Below, one piece after another: positions 62,733 through 64,000 of a DNA stretch of 64,000 nt. The stretch lies in contig CAWAHU010000001.1 of the NCBI GenBank assembly GCA_963781955.1, positions 868,001-932,000 of the forward strand, written 5' to 3'. The notes under the pieces were generated by a model, which was not told where the DNA came from, did no database searches, and was given only the letters and a program-made list of their open reading frames with translations. Each line of letters opens with the position of its first letter. Within the stretch, counting starts at the first letter, position 1. The stretch is from Bog-473 sp963781955 (GTDB lineage: Bacteria; Actinomycetota; Acidimicrobiia; Acidimicrobiales; RAAP-2). A program made the translations under genes and the position numbers.

Positions 62733-64000
62733 CCCAGGCCGGGACGACGTGGCTCGGAGGAGCGCCGTCCGGACGGCGTTGCGGGTCTCCTTCGGGTCGA
62801 TGAGCTCGTCGAACCCGAGGTTGCCGGCGGACCGGTAGGAGGCCTGGGTCTCGGCCTCGCGCAGGGCGGCGGCGACGTCCTCGTCGGCGCCGATGGCCCT
62901 GCTCGATGCACCGGCACCCATGGCGCCCAGGGTGGCCCCGGGGTAGGCGAACGTGGCCACCTGCCCGTCGAAGCCGATGAGGGACATCACCACCGAGCCG
63001 AATCCGTAGGCCTTGCGCAGAGTCACGTGGATCTTCGGTGAGGTGGCGAACGTCTGGGCTACGAACATGCGCGCGCCGCTGCGGAGCACGCCCTGGCGCT
63101 CGGACTGGCTCCCGGGGAGCACGCCGGGATTGTCCGCCAGGAAGATGAGCGGGAGGTGGAACGCGTCGGCCACGCAGATGAAGTGGGCCGCCTTGTCGGC
63201 ACCGTGGGCATCGACCGAGCCGGCCAGCTGGGCCGGGTTGTTGGCGACGATGGCGACGGGCTGGCCGCCGACGTGGGCCAGGGCGCAGACGACCGACGGC
63301 CCGAACGAGGGCTGGACCTCCAGCCATTCCGCACCGTCGACGACGGCGGCGAGCACGTCGCGGATCTCGTAGACCTTCCGGTGGTCGCGGGGGACGACCT
63401 CGAGCAGCTCGGGCGTGAGGCGTGGCCCGTCGTCGTCGCCGGGGCCGGCCGGCGCGTAGGACCACGCGCTCGACGGGAAGTAGGACAGGTACCGACGGAT
63501 GAGTCCCAGCGCCTCGGGGTCGTCGTCGGCCAGGTTGTGCACGAGGCCGCTGGCCAGCGCCACCCGTGGCCCGCCGAGGTCCTCCTTGGTGACGTCCTCG
63601 CCGGTCGACTCCTTCACCACGGGTGGGCCGGCGGTGAAGACGGCCCCCCGCCGTGTCATGACGCAGAAGTCCGAGATCGGTGCCACCAGCGCCCCGTGCC
63701 CGGCCGAGGGCCCGAGCACGGCGGACACCACGGGTACGTTCCCCGAGCAGCGTGACTGCATCAGCAGGTCGGTGGGCGAGCGACCGTGCGTCTCGCCGGT
63801 GGTGCGGAAGCCGGCGCCCTCGAGGAGCATGACGAGGGGGATCCGGTTGCGCAGCGCCAGCTCGGCGATCCGGTAGCGCTTCGCGTTGCTGGCCGGGCCG
63901 ATGCTCCCCCCGAGGGTCGTGAAGTCCTCCGCTCCCACCATCACCGGCCGGCCGTCGACGGTGCCCGAGCCGGCAACGATGCCGTCGGCCGGCACGTCCC
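62694..64000 (-). CDS. Acyl-CoA carboxylase carboxyltransferase subunit, C-terminal part (cut by window edge)
   Basis: About 435 residues of a biotin-dependent carboxyltransferase (AccD/PccB-type). The N-domain crotonase fold starts GIVAGSGTVDGRPVMVGAED, with RIPLVMLLEGAGFRTTGE and APISDFCVMTRRGAVFTAGP. The C-domain has FGPSVVCALAHVGGQPVAIV, PLIFLADNPGVLPGSQSERQ and AYPGATLGAMGAGASSRAIG, the last with the second oxyanion Gly pair. It carboxylates an acyl-CoA such as acetyl- or propionyl-CoA; the substrate cannot be decided. The start lies beyond the window. Confidence 0.9.
   Translation of the reverse strand, partial: DVPADGIVAGSGTVDGRPVMVGAEDFTTLGGSIGPASNAKRYRIAELALRNRIPLVMLLEGAGFRTTGETHGRSPTDLLMQSRCSGNVPVVSAVLGPSAGHGALVAPISDFCVMTRRGAVFTAGPPVVKESTGEDVTKEDLGGPRVALASGLVHNLADDDPEALGLIRRYLSYFPSSAWSYAPAGPGDDDGPRLTPELLEVVPRDHRKVYEIRDVLAAVVDGAEWLEVQPSFGPSVVCALAHVGGQPVAIVANNPAQLAGSVDAHGADKAAHFICVADAFHLPLIFLADNPGVLPGSQSERQGVLRSGARMFVAQTFATSPKIHVTLRKAYGFGSVVMSLIGFDGQVATFAYPGATLGAMGAGASSRAIGADEDVAAALREAETQASYRSAGNLGFDELIDPKETRNAVRTALLRATSSRPGSPGPVLRPPITP

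Overview
The window is high-GC DNA that looks like an actinobacterium, most likely of the Acidimicrobiia type (inference). Supporting signs are pervasive GTG starts with 1-4 bp stop/start overlaps, a WS/DGAT acyltransferase, an actinobacterial-type oligoribonuclease, a TIGR03086-like DinB-fold protein, DUF7065-like/phosphotransferase gene pairs, and secreted proteins ending in GYWLVASDGGIFAYGDA-type repeats. No rRNA gene and no CRISPR array was seen.

Layout. (1) 1-20 kb: the first codons of a glycerate kinase, a polytopic membrane protein, tRNA-Leu(UAG), clpP, then a cell-surface polysaccharide region. This region holds a Wzm/Wzt-like ABC exporter, two paralogous methyltransferase-like genes, five GT4-type glycosyltransferases and two secreted proteins that share a six-fold C-terminal repeat (one carries an FG-GAP/PQQ-like domain, the other SpoIID). 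(2) 18.6-29.2 kb: housekeeping and lipid genes (HAD phosphatase, crotonase, 1-Cys peroxiredoxin, acyl-CoA ligase, oligoribonuclease, dUTPase, WS/DGAT) and a compact cytochrome b operon. (3) 29.2-48.6 kb: an accessory region anchored on tRNA-Gly(GCC). The 3' end of that tRNA recurs at 35.4, 43.9 and 48.6 kb with rising divergence, as expected for serially stacked integrated elements. Cargo includes an IS481-type element inserted in the tRNA end, IS30, IS110 and other transposase scraps, an ABC transporter, a solute-binding protein, a secreted-type hydrolase, a cyclase/AAA/TPR regulator, pirin, a Tat-exported phosphoesterase and a duplicated 75-residue Cys-rich protein. No integrase was recognised. 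(4) 49.4-54.3 kb: a four-gene Ni,Fe carbon monoxide dehydrogenase operon (cooF, cooS, cooC and a flavin/NAD(P)H oxidoreductase). (5) 54.3-64 kb: a catabolic-looking cluster of three short-chain dehydrogenases, an MBL hydrolase, a sulfotransferase, a DUF7065-like protein, a phosphotransferase, a VOC protein, a methyltransferase and the C-terminal part of an acyl-CoA carboxylase carboxyltransferase.

Functional links. In the surface region the glycosyltransferases probably build a glycan that Wzm/Wzt exports. In the CODH operon CooF would pass electrons from CO oxidation to the flavoprotein, while CooC, which has a HypB-like Cys/His-rich tail, supplies nickel. Four genes (dUTPase, cytochrome b, the PKD-containing hydrolase and the phosphotransferase) each carry one extra base that breaks an otherwise well-conserved frame. 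This pattern suggests either consensus errors in this sequence or real lesions, and it creates false gene fusions that should not be taken at face value.
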